Notes under the pieces: generated by a model
Told to the model about the DNA's origin: nothing
The model's database searches: none
What the model saw: only the letters and a program-made list of their open reading frames with translations
Translations under genes and position numbers: made by a program
Source of the DNA: CAXNKH01 sp049296795
Lineage (GTDB): Bacteria; Pseudomonadota; Gammaproteobacteria; Burkholderiales; Burkholderiaceae_C
Reading direction: 5' to 3'
NCBI GenBank assembly: GCA_049296795.1
Contig: JBAQTC010000009.1
Location: forward strand, 62,001-126,000
Length of the DNA stretch: 64,000 nucleotides
Shown here: positions 33,600-42,848 of the stretch, in pieces
Layout of the letters: the number at the start of each line of letters is the position of its first letter
How positions within the stretch are numbered: position 1 is the first letter of the stretch

Positions 33600-33705
33600 T
33601 AATCGGCTCGCAATGGGAGCGCCAATTGTCCCCGATTAGCCGGCCGTCATCGCACGATTGGCGTTCTTTCACTATCATGGTGGGTTTTGTTAAGCGGGCC
33701 CCACC

Positions 33706-36624
33706 TTGAATTCCGAATCCAACAGCACCTATCTTGCAGCGGCATTGCAGCAGCAAAGCATCAGCATTCGCGGTGCACGAACGCACAACCTCAAAAACAT
33801 TGACCTCGACATTCCGCGCAACCAATTGGTCGTGATCACGGGGTTGAGCGGTTCGGGCAAATCCAGCCTGGCTTTTGACACGCTTTACGCCGAAGGTCAG
33901 CGCCGTTATGTCGAGAGCCTGTCGACTTACGCCCGCCAGTTCCTGCAGCTGATGGATAAGCCCGATGTCGATGTGATTGAGGGCCTCAGCCCGGCGATCT
34001 CGATTGAGCAAAAATCGACCAGCCACAACCCGCGCTCCACGGTTGGCACCGTGACCGAGATTCACGATTACCTGCGCCTGTTGTTCGCTCGCGCCGGCGC
34101 CCCCTATTGCCCGGAACACGACCTAGCACTGCAAGCACAAACGGTCAGTCAGATGGTCGATGCAGTGCTGGCCTTGCCCGAAGACAGCCGCTTGATGATT
34201 CTGGCGCCGCTGGCGCGGGAGAAAAAAGGCGAGTTTTTGGACGTATTTGCCGATATGCAGGCCCAGGGCTATGTGCGCTTTCGGATTGATGGAAAAACGT
34301 ATGGCATTGACGATCTGCCCGAACTCAAGAAGACCGAGAAGCACGACATTGACGTGGTGATTGACCGCATCAAAGTTCGGCCCGACCTCAAACAGCGGCT
34401 GGCCGAAAGTTTCGAGGCGGCGCTGCGCTTGGCCAACGGGCGCGCCATCGTGCAGGAAATGGCGGGCGAAGAAGATGAAAAGCTGGAGCCGAAAGAGCAC
34501 TTATTCAATGCCAAATTTTCTTGTCCTACTTGCAACTACTCGATCAGCGAGCTTGAGCCCCGGCTCTTTTCATTCAACTCCCCGATGGGGGCTTGCCCCA
34601 GCTGCGACGGCCTGGGTCATCAAGAATTTTTCGATCCAGCGCGGGTGGTGGCCTTTCCCAGCCTGAGCTTGGCCAGCGGTGCGATCAAGGGCTGGGACCG
34701 ACGCAACGGCTACTACTTTGCTTTACTCGAAAGCTTGGCCAAACATTACAAATTTGACATCGACAGCGCTTTCGAGTCGCTGCCGCCCGAGGTGCAGAAA
34801 GCCGTGCTGTTCGGATCGGGTGAAGAAGTGATCAAGTTCAGCTATGTGATGGATTCTGGAGCTTCTCAGGGTAAGAAGCTCAGCAAGAAGCACCCGTTCG
34901 AAGGCATCATTCCCAATATGCAGCGGCGCTACCGTGAAACCGAATCGACCTTGGTACGCGAAGACCTGGCGCGACTGCGCGGCACCCAAGCCTGCCCCGA
35001 TTGCGCCGGTTCCCGGCTGCGCCGCGAAGCCCGCCATGTCAAACTGGGCGAAGGGCTGCAAGCTCGCGCCATTTTCCAGCTCAGCCACCTGACACTGCGC
35101 GAGTGCTTGGCTTATTTCAGTACGCTGCAACTGCACGGCGCCAAGGCCGGCATCGCTGACAAGGTGGTGCGCGAGATTCGCTTGCGACTGAAGTTCCTCA
35201 ATGATGTGGGGCTGAACTACCTGAGCTTAGATCGTAGCGCCGAGACTTTGAGTGGCGGCGAAGCACAGCGCATCCGCCTGGCCAGCCAGATCGGCTCTGG
35301 CCTGACCGGCGTGATGTATGTGCTCGACGAGCCCAGCATCGGTCTGCACCAGCGCGACAATGAGCGGCTGATCAGCACGCTCAAACACCTGCGCGACATC
35401 GGTAACAGCGTGCTGGTGGTGGAGCACGATGAAGACATGATGCGGGCCGCTGATTACTGCATCGATATGGGGCCGGGTGCCGGCATCCATGGCGGACGGG
35501 TGGTGGCACAGGGCACATTTGATGAGATTAAGGCCAACCCGAATTCGCTGACCGGTCAGTACTTGGCTCGCACTCTGAAAATTGCCGTTCCCGCCCGACG
35601 CCATTTATTCCAGCCGCAACTGCAACGGCTGCAAATCATCCATGCCAGCGGCCACAACCTGCAAAACGTCAGTGTCGATATCCCGGTCGGACTTTTCACC
35701 TGCGTCACCGGGGTCTCCGGCTCGGGCAAATCGACCCTGGTCAACGACACGGTCTATACCGCTGTGGCACGCCAGCTTTACCGCGCCCACGACGAACCTG
35801 CTGCACACGAATCGATCGAGGGGATCGAGCATTTCGACAAGGTCATCAATGTCGATCAGTCGCCCATTGGCCGCACGCCGCGCTCCAACCCAGCCACTTA
35901 CACCGGTTTGTTCACCCCGATTCGCGAGTTGATGTCAGAAGTGCCGATGGCACGTGAGCGTGGTTATGGCCCGGGACGGTTTTCCTTCAACGTAGGACCA
36001 TCAGGCGGCGGTGGACGTTGCGAAGCCTGTCAGGGCGACGGTATGGTCAAAGTCGAAATGCATTTCCTGCCCGATGTGTATGTGCCGTGCGACGTCTGCC
36101 ATGGTGCGCGCTACAACCGAGAAACGCTGGAAGTCCTGTACAAGGGCAAGAACATTGCGCAGATTCTTGACCTGACGGTTGAGGCGGCATTTGAATTTCT
36201 CAAAGCCGTGCCGACCATTGCCCGCAAGCTCCACACCCTGCTCGATGTCGGACTGTCTTACATCAAACTCGGGCAAGCGGCCACCACACTGTCTGGCGGA
36301 GAAGCGCAACGCGTCAAGCTGGCGCTGGAGCTGAGCAAGCGCGACACGGGTCGCACGCTCTACATTCTCGATGAGCCCACCACCGGACTGCACTTTGCCG
36401 ACATTGCCATGCTACTCAAGGTGCTGCACCAGCTGCGCGATGCTGGTAACACGATTTTGGTGATCGAGCACAACCTCGATGTGATCAAAACCGCCGACTG
36501 GGTTATCGACATGGGGCCCGAAGGCGGCTCCGGCGGGGGCACGGTGGTCGGCATCGGCACGCCTGAAGACATTGCCGCCAATCCGGCGAGTCACACCGGG
36601 CGCTACCTGCAGCATTTGCTTTGA
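33706..36624 (+). CDS. uvrA: Excinuclease ABC subunit A
   Basis: The protein is 972 residues if read from TTG 33706; a second TTG lies 13 codons later and no ATG precedes the family sequence. Walker A motifs are GLSGSGKSS (residues 46-54) and GVSGSGKST (about 669-677). Zinc modules start at CPTC (about 274) and CEAC (about 772), and two LSGGEAQR signatures are present. UvrA dimers with UvrB find bulky lesions in nucleotide excision repair. I see no CTGT-N8-ACAG LexA box in the upstream 106 bases. A repeat cluster follows immediately after the stop. Confidence 0.96.
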   Translation: MNSESNSTYLAAALQQQSISIRGARTHNLKNIDLDIPRNQLVVITGLSGSGKSSLAFDTLYAEGQRRYVESLSTYARQFLQLMDKPDVDVIEGLSPAISIEQKSTSHNPRSTVGTVTEIHDYLRLLFARAGAPYCPEHDLALQAQTVSQMVDAVLALPEDSRLMILAPLAREKKGEFLDVFADMQAQGYVRFRIDGKTYGIDDLPELKKTEKHDIDVVIDRIKVRPDLKQRLAESFEAALRLANGRAIVQEMAGEEDEKLEPKEHLFNAKFSCPTCNYSISELEPRLFSFNSPMGACPSCDGLGHQEFFDPARVVAFPSLSLASGAIKGWDRRNGYYFALLESLAKHYKFDIDSAFESLPPEVQKAVLFGSGEEVIKFSYVMDSGASQGKKLSKKHPFEGIIPNMQRRYRETESTLVREDLARLRGTQACPDCAGSRLRREARHVKLGEGLQARAIFQLSHLTLRECLAYFSTLQLHGAKAGIADKVVREIRLRLKFLNDVGLNYLSLDRSAETLSGGEAQRIRLASQIGSGLTGVMYVLDEPSIGLHQRDNERLISTLKHLRDIGNSVLVVEHDEDMMRAADYCIDMGPGAGIHGGRVVAQGTFDEIKANPNSLTGQYLARTLKIAVPARRHLFQPQLQRLQIIHASGHNLQNVSVDIPVGLFTCVTGVSGSGKSTLVNDTVYTAVARQLYRAHDEPAAHESIEGIEHFDKVINVDQSPIGRTPRSNPATYTGLFTPIRELMSEVPMARERGYGPGRFSFNVGPSGGGGRCEACQGDGMVKVEMHFLPDVYVPCDVCHGARYNRETLEVLYKGKNIAQILDLTVEAAFEFLKAVPTIARKLHTLLDVGLSYIKLGQAATTLSGGEAQRVKLALELSKRDTGRTLYILDEPTTGLHFADIAMLLKVLHQLRDAGNTILVIEHNLDVIKTADWVIDMGPEGGSGGGTVVGIGTPEDIAANPASHTGRYLQHLL

Positions 36625-36888
36625 CCCAACAACCATCGAGCGCAACTGAAGCTGTGGCTTTACGTCAACACCTCGCGCTAGGCGGGCGGCGTGGTTGTCC
36701 TTCTCCGGCTCAGCTCGCGGGTGAACTCATCAGGCGCTCAAGATTTACTTCGTCAACCCTGCTACAAGAGTTCAGATTCTGTGGCAACCGCAAATCGAGC
36801 CTGCGCCTGCCAGCCCCACCACCCACCTTGGTTCGTCTGTGCACTCTGGTTTTTTGAATTCATTTTGAAGAACCAGAACTGCTGAACC

Positions 36889-37024
36889 GGCTGGTGGTGC
36901 GGGTGTCCGGGCGCAGGCCCGATTCGCGGTTGCTACAGAGCTCGCGCCTCAAGCATGGTGTTGACGCCAAGATCTTCGACTGAACCTACAGTCGCCCGCG
37001 AGCCTGGGCTGGAGAACGGGCACC
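36889..37024 (+). repeat. R4 hairpin repeat, direct copy 1
   Basis: It starts GGCTGGTGGTGCGGGTGTCC and ends with GCCTGGGCTGGAGAACGGGC. The left and right ends pair over roughly 25 positions with some mismatches. It matches 37232-37366 at both ends, and the reverse complement of 36689-36828. Confidence 0.78.
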
Positions 37025-37090
37025 CAATCCACCGGTCTTTCCAACCCTATCCGAATAGGCGCAGCAAGGTTTTAATTCCCCTGTGCTATC

Positions 37091-37184
37091 GCAGATGAGA
37101 CCGGGGTAAATGGCTCCGCGGCTGTCCTCCGCCCGTTGGGCTCCCCCTTAATGCCGCTGCGCCATTCACCCCAATCTCATCTTC
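37091..37184 (-). repeat. R2 hairpin repeat, single unit
   Basis: The unit's outer arms GCAGATGAGACCGGGG and CCCCAATCTCAT pair, and the inner stem CCGCGGCT / TGCCGCTG and the apical GCCC-GTT-GGGC pair as well. It is the same family as the units in 21347-21569 and 56513-56733, in the minus orientation. Confidence 0.8.
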
Positions 37185-37231
37185 AGGAATTGTTTTCGGA
37201 CTTCTTTTTGCAGAGTCAGCACCGCTATTGA

Positions 37232-37366
37232 GGCTGGTGCTGCGGGTGTCCGGGCGCAGGCCCGATTCGCGGTTGCGACAAAGATCGTTGGCCAGTCACA
37301 GAATGAACGCAGCAATTTTTGCAAGAACCGTCAGCCGCCCGCGAGCCTGGGCTGGAGCACGGACAC
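37232..37366 (+). repeat. R4 hairpin repeat, direct copy 2
   Basis: It begins GGCTGGTGCTGCGGGTGTCC and closes GCTGGAGCACGGACAC. GTGTCCG at the left pairs perfectly with CGGACAC at the right. The interior is unrelated to copy 1. Confidence 0.78.
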
Positions 37367-37471
37367 TTCAGAACCGGCCTTGCCTACACCAGCGCGCGCA
37401 ACTAAAGCTGCGGCTTCACGCCATTACCTCGCGCTTGGCAGGCGGTGCGACTGGCTATCCCAAAGCTCAAC

Positions 37472-38434
37472 TCAGTCGAGCTTGATGCCCAGCGCTTTCA
37501 CCACTTTGGTGTAGCGCTCGGCTTCATCGCCAACCATTTTCTTGAACTGCGCAGGGGAGTTGGATGTGGCTTCAGCGCCATTTTTTTCCATCGCGGTTTT
37601 GAACTCGGCGGTGGCGGTAATGGCGACCAATTCACGATGCAAGCGCTCAATAATGGGTGCTGGTGTTCCGGCCGGGGCGAAGACACCGAGCCAGAGTGCC
37701 ACTTCAAAACCCGGATAACCCTGCTCGGCCACCGTCGGCACATCAGGCAAGGAAGGAGAGCGGTTCGGCGTACCCACTGCCAGCGGAACCAGTTTTCCTG
37801 CCTTCACATGCTGCAGCAGGGCCGGCATAGAGCCAAACACTGTTTGAATTTCGTTGGCGAGCAAGGCCAAGTCGGTTTGTGCATTGCCTTTGTAAGGCAC
37901 ATGGAGGATGTCCATTTGGGCTGCGCCCTTCATCATCTCCATCGCCAAATGGGTGGTCGTTCCGTTGCCGGCCGAACCGTAATTGAGCTTGGCCGGATTG
38001 GCTTTGGCCAAAGTGACGAGGTCCTTAAGATTCTTGGCACCCGTCAGCGGATTGGCAACCAACAAATAAGGAGTCACTGCAACCAGCGAGACCGGAGAAA
38101 AATCACGCACCGGGTGATAACCCAGTTTGCTGTAAGCACCGGCCGCCACCGCATGGGTGCTGGTGGTGCCGATGCTCAGGGTGTAGCCATCGGGCGCGGC
38201 TTTGGATGCGACATCAGCACCAATGGTTCCGCCGGCACCGCCGCGGTTGTCCACGATCACGTTTTGTCCCAGCCGCTCCGAGAGCTTTTGCGCAACGATC
38301 CGGCCGACGATGTCGGTCGAGCCGCCGGCTGGGAAAGGAACGATCAAACGCACCGGCTTGTTCGGGTAATCGGATTGAGCGAAAGACGGCAAGGTTGCGC
38401 TTAAAGCACAGCACAACACAATGGCTAATTTCAT
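37472..38434 (-). CDS. Bug-family tripartite tricarboxylate transport receptor (third in the window)
   Basis: The 320-residue periplasmic protein has a signal peptide (MKLAIVLCCALSATLPSFAQ) followed by DYPNKPVRLIVPFPAGGSTD, VIVDNRGGAGG and GSAGNGTTTHLA. It stands alone on the minus strand with the repeat cluster downstream and pyrF 50 bases upstream. The carboxylate ligand cannot be inferred, and no TctAB is nearby. Confidence 0.93.
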   Translation of the reverse strand: MKLAIVLCCALSATLPSFAQSDYPNKPVRLIVPFPAGGSTDIVGRIVAQKLSERLGQNVIVDNRGGAGGTIGADVASKAAPDGYTLSIGTTSTHAVAAGAYSKLGYHPVRDFSPVSLVAVTPYLLVANPLTGAKNLKDLVTLAKANPAKLNYGSAGNGTTTHLAMEMMKGAAQMDILHVPYKGNAQTDLALLANEIQTVFGSMPALLQHVKAGKLVPLAVGTPNRSPSLPDVPTVAEQGYPGFEVALWLGVFAPAGTPAPIIERLHRELVAITATAEFKTAMEKNGAEATSNSPAQFKKMVGDEAERYTKVVKALGIKLD

Positions 38435-38484
38435 TTGGGATGTTCCTCTAAAAAATATTCTTGAACTAAATTATGCAGCTTTCT

Positions 38485-39327
38485 TCAGCCGATCTTGGCC
38501 GCCTGCAACAGATCGCGCGTCCGACTCGCTTCTGCTCTGGCTGCTTCAGCAAAATTGTCACTGGCTGAGGCATAAAGGATGGCGCGCGAAGAGTTCACCA
38601 CAATCGGCGCTGTGCTCTCATTGCCGTTACCGCGCCAACCGGCTTTAACAGTGGCGGCGGCATCGCCACCCTGGGCACCGACACCGGGAATCAACAGCGG
38701 TAAGGTGGGCGCCATGGCACGCACTCGCTCGATTTCAGCCGGGTAAGTGGCACCCACCACCAGACCCAGTTGGCCATTGAGATTCCAAGGGCCTTGCGCC
38801 AAGCTGGCGATATGTTCATACAACAAAGGCGCACCCGCGACCGATGACAAGCGCTGACTTTGCAAATCGTCACCGCCGGGGTTCGACGTGCGGCACAACA
38901 AGAAAGCGCCCTTGCCCTGGTACTTGAGGTAGGGCTGGATCGAATCAAAGCCCATGAAAGGCGAAAGCGTCACGGCATCAGCCCCGTAGCGCTCAAACGC
39001 CTCTTTGGCGTATTGCTCAGCGGTGCTGCCAATGTCGCCACGTTTGGCGTCCAGAATGATGGGCACTTTCGGCGCGGTTCGGCGCATATGGTCCATCAGC
39101 TTTTCCAGCTGGTCTTCTGCGCTATGCGCGGCGAAATAGGCAATCTGCGGCTTGAAAGCAATGACCAAATCGGCCGTGGCATCGACAATGGCCGCGCAAA
39201 AATCGTAAATTTTTGCTGCATCACCCCTGAATTTGACTGGAAATTTGGCAGGCTCAGGATCGAGCCCGACACACAAGAGGGAAGCGTTTTGGCGCTCAGC
39301 GTTGCGCAATTGGTCGAGGAAGGTCAT
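38485..39327 (-). CDS. pyrF: Orotidine-5'-phosphate decarboxylase
   Basis: The 280-residue protein is of the long (type 2) PyrF class, which decarboxylates OMP to UMP. The catalytic Asp-Lys-x-x-Asp array is in DAKRGDIGS (D93, K95, D98). GTSNPG-like CRTSNPGGDD and PGVGAQGGD match phosphate-binding segments. I use ATG 39325-39327; an upstream in-frame start adds seven residues without support. It is divergent from the EamA gene with only 32 bases between starts. Confidence 0.93.
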   Translation of the reverse strand: MTFLDQLRNAERQNASLLCVGLDPEPAKFPVKFRGDAAKIYDFCAAIVDATADLVIAFKPQIAYFAAHSAEDQLEKLMDHMRRTAPKVPIILDAKRGDIGSTAEQYAKEAFERYGADAVTLSPFMGFDSIQPYLKYQGKGAFLLCRTSNPGGDDLQSQRLSSVAGAPLLYEHIASLAQGPWNLNGQLGLVVGATYPAEIERVRAMAPTLPLLIPGVGAQGGDAAATVKAGWRGNGNESTAPIVVNSSRAILYASASDNFAEAARAEASRTRDLLQAAKIG

Positions 39328-39359
39328 ACGCGCATTGTAAGAAAACATGACAATAGCCC

Positions 39360-40247
39360 ATGCAAATTTTGACCCGTCAACAACTTATCGCCCTGATTCT
39401 TCTCACCCTGGTCTGGGGCGTCAATTGGCCGGTGCTGAAAATAGGCGTCACCAATTACCCACCCCTGACCTTTCGCATGCTGTGCATCTGGCTGGGTTTG
39501 CCGGTACTGGCCTTGGCCTTGGTCTTTCTCAAAACACCGTTTCGCGTTCCTCGCAGCCAATGGCGCGAACTGTTTTGGCTGGCTTTGAGCAATATGCTGA
39601 TCTGGCACGGCTTGATCATCGTGGCCGTCAAGTCGCTCAGCAGCGGGCGCGCTGCCATTTTGGGTTACAGCATGCCGATTTTCTCTGCCGTTATCGGCAT
39701 GTTCCTGTTTGGCAACCAACTGCTGCCGCGGGCCTGGGCCGGCGTGGCCGCCGCCACGGTCGGCGTGTTGTTGTTGTTGTGGCATGAGTTCAACAACATG
39801 GCAGGCAGCCCGATCTCGGTTTTTTACGCGCTGTTTGCCGCCATGACCTGGGCCTTGGGAACCCACTTGTTGCGCCGCACTCAGATGACAGTACCGACCC
39901 TGACCATTTCGTTTTGGATGACCGCCTTGACGGCTGTCGTGATGACCGTGTTGTCCCTTTTGTTCGAACGCAGCGAATGGAAAATGCCGATGCCCAACAC
40001 CTGGGGCGCCGTCCTGTACAACGCCGTTCTGATCTTTGGGTTTGCCCACGCTGTCTGGTTTTATCTCGCGCGCACTCTGCCGCCAGTAGCCTCTTCCTTG
40101 AGCGTGATGATGATCCCGATTTTGGGCGTATTCAGTGGCGCCTGGTGGTTGGGCGAAATACTGCACTGGCAAGACTGGGCTGCCGTCATCCTGATGGTCA
40201 TTGCCCTGGGCTCGGTTTTGCTGCCGGCTCGGACCCAGAACCGTTAG
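39360..40247 (+). CDS. EamA/DMT-superfamily permease
   Basis: The 295-residue protein has ten predicted membrane helices in two EamA repeats (ALILLTLVWGVNWPVLKIG and SPISVFYALFAAMTWALGTH). Such proteins export amino acids or other small metabolites. The substrate is unknown. It shares a very short intergenic region with pyrF and converges on vanB. Confidence 0.86.
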   Translation: MQILTRQQLIALILLTLVWGVNWPVLKIGVTNYPPLTFRMLCIWLGLPVLALALVFLKTPFRVPRSQWRELFWLALSNMLIWHGLIIVAVKSLSSGRAAILGYSMPIFSAVIGMFLFGNQLLPRAWAGVAAATVGVLLLLWHEFNNMAGSPISVFYALFAAMTWALGTHLLRRTQMTVPTLTISFWMTALTAVVMTVLSLLFERSEWKMPMPNTWGAVLYNAVLIFGFAHAVWFYLARTLPPVASSLSVMMIPILGVFSGAWWLGEILHWQDWAAVILMVIALGSVLLPARTQNR

Positions 40248-40265
40248 GGTTGGTCGCTCACCGCC

Positions 40266-41231
40266 TCAGAGATCGAGCACCAGCAACGGCGTCTTGGCGC
40301 GCGAGCAGCAGGGCAGGAACTGATCGTTGGCTTGCTGCTCCTCGGGCGTGAGGTAAAAGTCTTTGTGATCAGGCACACCCTGGAGCACGCGCGTCAGGCA
40401 AGTGCCACAAACCCCTTGTTCACACGCAGTCTGGATTTCCACCCCGGCTGCTGACAGCGCCTGGGTCACGGTTTGCTCGGCCAGCACCGGGATGATGCGC
40501 CCTGAGCTGGCCAGCTGAATCTCAAAGCCCGCATCGCTGTCGGACTTTAACGGCTCGGCCGAAAAAAACTCGTAGTGCAACTGCGCCTCGGGCCAGCCCT
40601 GGTCCCTGGCCCGGCTCAACACAGCGTCCATGAAGCCCTTGGGGCCGCACACATAGAGATGAACGCCTGACTCTGGCGTGGTCAACAGCGCGCTCAGATC
40701 AAGCTTCTGCCCGGCCGCGCCATCGTCAAAATGAAACTGCACCCGGGATGCGAATATCGAGTCGCCAATGCGCTTGCGATAAGCGGTGCGCTGCGCTGAT
40801 CGCGTGCAGTAATGCAGCTTAAACTCTGCGCCGCTGTGCGCCAGGCGTTCGGCCATGCACAGAATTGGCGTTACGCCGATGCCTCCAGCCAACAGCAAAT
40901 GCCGCTTGGCTTCGTGCGCCAAGGGGAAATGGTTTTTCGGCGCACTGATTCTTAGCTGCTGTCCGACCTGCAATTCATGCATCGCCTTGGAGCCGCCACG
41001 CGAGACCGGGTCGAGCAAGACGCAAATAAGATAACGATGACTTTCGGTCGGGTCGTTGCACAAGGAATATTGGCGAGTGAGTCCATTGGGCAGCTCGACA
41101 TCCACATGGGAGCCGGCTGAGAAAGCGGGCAAGGCTGCCCCATCGGCCGCCACCAACTCGAAGCTGCAAATATCCTGCGCTTCTTCCGCCTTGCGCGCCA
41201 CCCGCACGTCGATCGAGCTGGCACTGCTCAT
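40266..41231 (-). CDS. vanB: Vanillate O-demethylase reductase-type protein
   Basis: The 321-residue class IA oxygenase reductase has a flavin site (RQYSLC, residues 53-58), the NAD(P)H site (GGIGVTPI near 115) and a C-terminal plant-type [2Fe-2S] ferredoxin with cysteines near 269, 274, 277 and 308 (CEQGVCGTC). It transfers electrons from NAD(P)H to the Rieske oxygenase encoded just upstream, which it overlaps by ATGA. Vanillate demethylase is the most likely pair, though related Rieske systems share this layout. Confidence 0.88.
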   Translation of the reverse strand: MSSASSIDVRVARKAEEAQDICSFELVAADGAALPAFSAGSHVDVELPNGLTRQYSLCNDPTESHRYLICVLLDPVSRGGSKAMHELQVGQQLRISAPKNHFPLAHEAKRHLLLAGGIGVTPILCMAERLAHSGAEFKLHYCTRSAQRTAYRKRIGDSIFASRVQFHFDDGAAGQKLDLSALLTTPESGVHLYVCGPKGFMDAVLSRARDQGWPEAQLHYEFFSAEPLKSDSDAGFEIQLASSGRIIPVLAEQTVTQALSAAGVEIQTACEQGVCGTCLTRVLQGVPDHKDFYLTPEEQQANDQFLPCCSRAKTPLLVLDL

Positions 41232-42265
41232 ACTTGTCCCGCTTGTTCTGCTGCGATGATGCGGTCCAAAATCTTGCGCGACTGGACGCCGCCGGCGTCG
41301 ATGTTGAGCATCAGCAAGCTGCGTTCGGGGTGCGCCAGCAGGTTACGTTGCTGCTGCTCCAACATCTCCAGGTCTTCGCTGAAAATTTTGCCCTGGCCTT
41401 CGCGGATGCTGGCAGTCAGCGCCTTGTCTTTGGGGTTGAACTTGCGCGCCATGCCCCAGAAGTAGTGAATCGAGGTTTCGGTTTCGGGCGTGATGAAATC
41501 GACCACCACGCTGTAGGCCTTGTGCTCGGGCGCAGCGTCATAGCCACCCTGTCCAGCGTGGGCTACGCCGACTTCAATCATCACACTGCTTGGCGGTGTA
41601 AAGCGGCAAATTTGCCAACGATCAACCGGCACGTCGTCGGCCAAATGGTTGCCTCGCAACGCCAAACGCCAAAATGGCGGCGCCATGATGTTGTGCATGA
41701 AACGACTGATGATCACTTGATCGCCTTCGACCGTGGTTTTGCACGGCACCTCATCAATTTCTTTTTGTCCAATGCTGCTGGCGTGGACATACGTCTCGTG
41801 GGTCAGGTCCATCAAGTTATCGATCATGAGCCGGTAATCGCAGCCAATGTGAAACAGGCCGCCACCATAAGCCCAATCCGGGTTGTCGTGCCACTCCAGT
41901 TGGGGCAGCAGTTCAGGCTTGGCTTGGGCTGGGTCGCCCGGCCAGACCCAGATGAAGCCGTGGTGTTCGATCACCGGGAAACTGCGAATTGCCGGAAAAC
42001 CGCGCACCCGCTGGCCCGGCATGGCGATGGTTTTCCCGTCGCAGCCCATCTCCAGGCCGTGGTAGCCACAGACCAGCTTGCCCTCGATCACCGAGCCTAG
42101 CGACAAAGGAGCACCGCGATGCGGGCAAAAATCTTCCAGCGCCGCGACTCTGCCTTCAGCAGCCCGGTAGAACACTAATTTCTCACCGCAAATCTGGCGG
42201 CCTAATGGCTTCTCGTCAATCTCGTCTGGGGTACAGGCAACGTACCAAGCATTTTTCGGGAACAT
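41228..42265 (-). CDS. vanA: Vanillate O-demethylase oxygenase-type Rieske protein
   Basis: The 345-residue protein has the Rieske cluster ligands C47, H49, C66 and H69 (CPHR, CGYHG). The mononuclear iron ligands sit in the segment MDLTHETYVHAS, with D153, H156 and H161. The reaction removes the O-methyl group of vanillate, giving protocatechuate and formaldehyde. No vanR regulator or vanK transporter is adjacent. The length and the residues match VanA, but methoxybenzoate demethylases are close relatives. Confidence 0.88.
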   Translation of the reverse strand: MFPKNAWYVACTPDEIDEKPLGRQICGEKLVFYRAAEGRVAALEDFCPHRGAPLSLGSVIEGKLVCGYHGLEMGCDGKTIAMPGQRVRGFPAIRSFPVIEHHGFIWVWPGDPAQAKPELLPQLEWHDNPDWAYGGGLFHIGCDYRLMIDNLMDLTHETYVHASSIGQKEIDEVPCKTTVEGDQVIISRFMHNIMAPPFWRLALRGNHLADDVPVDRWQICRFTPPSSVMIEVGVAHAGQGGYDAAPEHKAYSVVVDFITPETETSIHYFWGMARKFNPKDKALTASIREGQGKIFSEDLEMLEQQQRNLLAHPERSLLMLNIDAGGVQSRKILDRIIAAEQAGQV

Positions 42266-42281
42266 GGGGACTCTTCATCAT

Positions 42282-42833
42282 TCAAGGATTAGGCCGAATT
42301 ATCCTACTGTGGCCAAAGTGTTCGATCTGCCGATAGCGCTGCAGCGGATCGCCAGTGGACTCCACCAGCGAATAGCCCTTCACGGTCCAGCCTAAATCAA
42401 GCACCTGGGTCGGCGCTTGCGATCCAGCCGCCCGTCGGGCCAGCGTCAAATGAGGGCGGAAAACTCGGTCCTCAGTCGGCAATCCCAGGCGCTTCAAGGC
42501 CAGGCCCAGCTCAGCCTGCAAGAGCAACAAGTTTTCGGGCACTGTTTCGGGCGCCAGCAGGGCAAGTCCTTGGCGCCAAATCTCGGGTCGCCTCAGCTGC
42601 AACGCAAACGGCAACACCGGGACAGCCAAACCCGCTCTCAACTCAGCAAGACGCTGGCGTGGCACCGAACCTATAAAGTGAAGAGTCACATGCCAGTCCT
42701 GCTGTCCATAGCGCTGCGCCGCATCCGACCAGCGCCATTGCCGCACATGGTCTGTCAGTTTCGCCTGGGCCGCCTGATCCGGCCACAAAGCCAGGAACAA
42801 ACGGGCCTGGGCGTTCGCTTGCTTGGAATTCAT
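42282..42833 (-). CDS. thpR: RNA 2',3'-cyclic phosphodiesterase (2H family)
   Basis: The 183-residue protein has both HxTx catalytic motifs, H48-V-T50 (HVTLHFIG) and H128-L-T130 (HLTLAR). The 2H enzyme ThpR (formerly LigT) opens 2',3'-cyclic phosphates on RNA ends and can ligate tRNA halves in vitro. It has no signal peptide. It is 16 bases upstream-coupled in direction with the vanAB pair but functionally unrelated. Confidence 0.9.
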   Translation of the reverse strand: MNSKQANAQARLFLALWPDQAAQAKLTDHVRQWRWSDAAQRYGQQDWHVTLHFIGSVPRQRLAELRAGLAVPVLPFALQLRRPEIWRQGLALLAPETVPENLLLLQAELGLALKRLGLPTEDRVFRPHLTLARRAAGSQAPTQVLDLGWTVKGYSLVESTGDPLQRYRQIEHFGHSRIIRPNP

Positions 42834-42848
42834 GGCACAGACAGAACG

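Larger units (their letters stand above)
36638..37447. repeat. Repeat cluster downstream of uvrA (R3-R4-R4-R2-R4-R3)
   Basis: The roughly 850-base gap between uvrA and the next gene is filled with repeated hairpins and no credible gene. R3 (GCGCAACT...GGCGG) is at 36638-36690 and 37395-37447 as direct copies at both ends. R4, about 135 bp with arms GTGTCCGGGCGCAGG and GAGCCTGGGCTGGAG, is at 36689-36828 (inverted), 36889-37024 and 37232-37366 (direct). One R2 unit is at 37091-37184. R4 interiors differ strongly while the ends are kept. Confidence 0.83.

Noticed and set aside
33600..33705. LexA/SOS box before uvrA
   Set aside because: No CTGT-N8-ACAG or close variant is present in the interval between the MFS gene and uvrA.
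36625..37471. CRISPR array in the repeat-rich gap after uvrA
   Set aside because: The repeats are long, in mixed orientation and irregularly spaced, with no short identical direct repeats and spacers and no cas genes.
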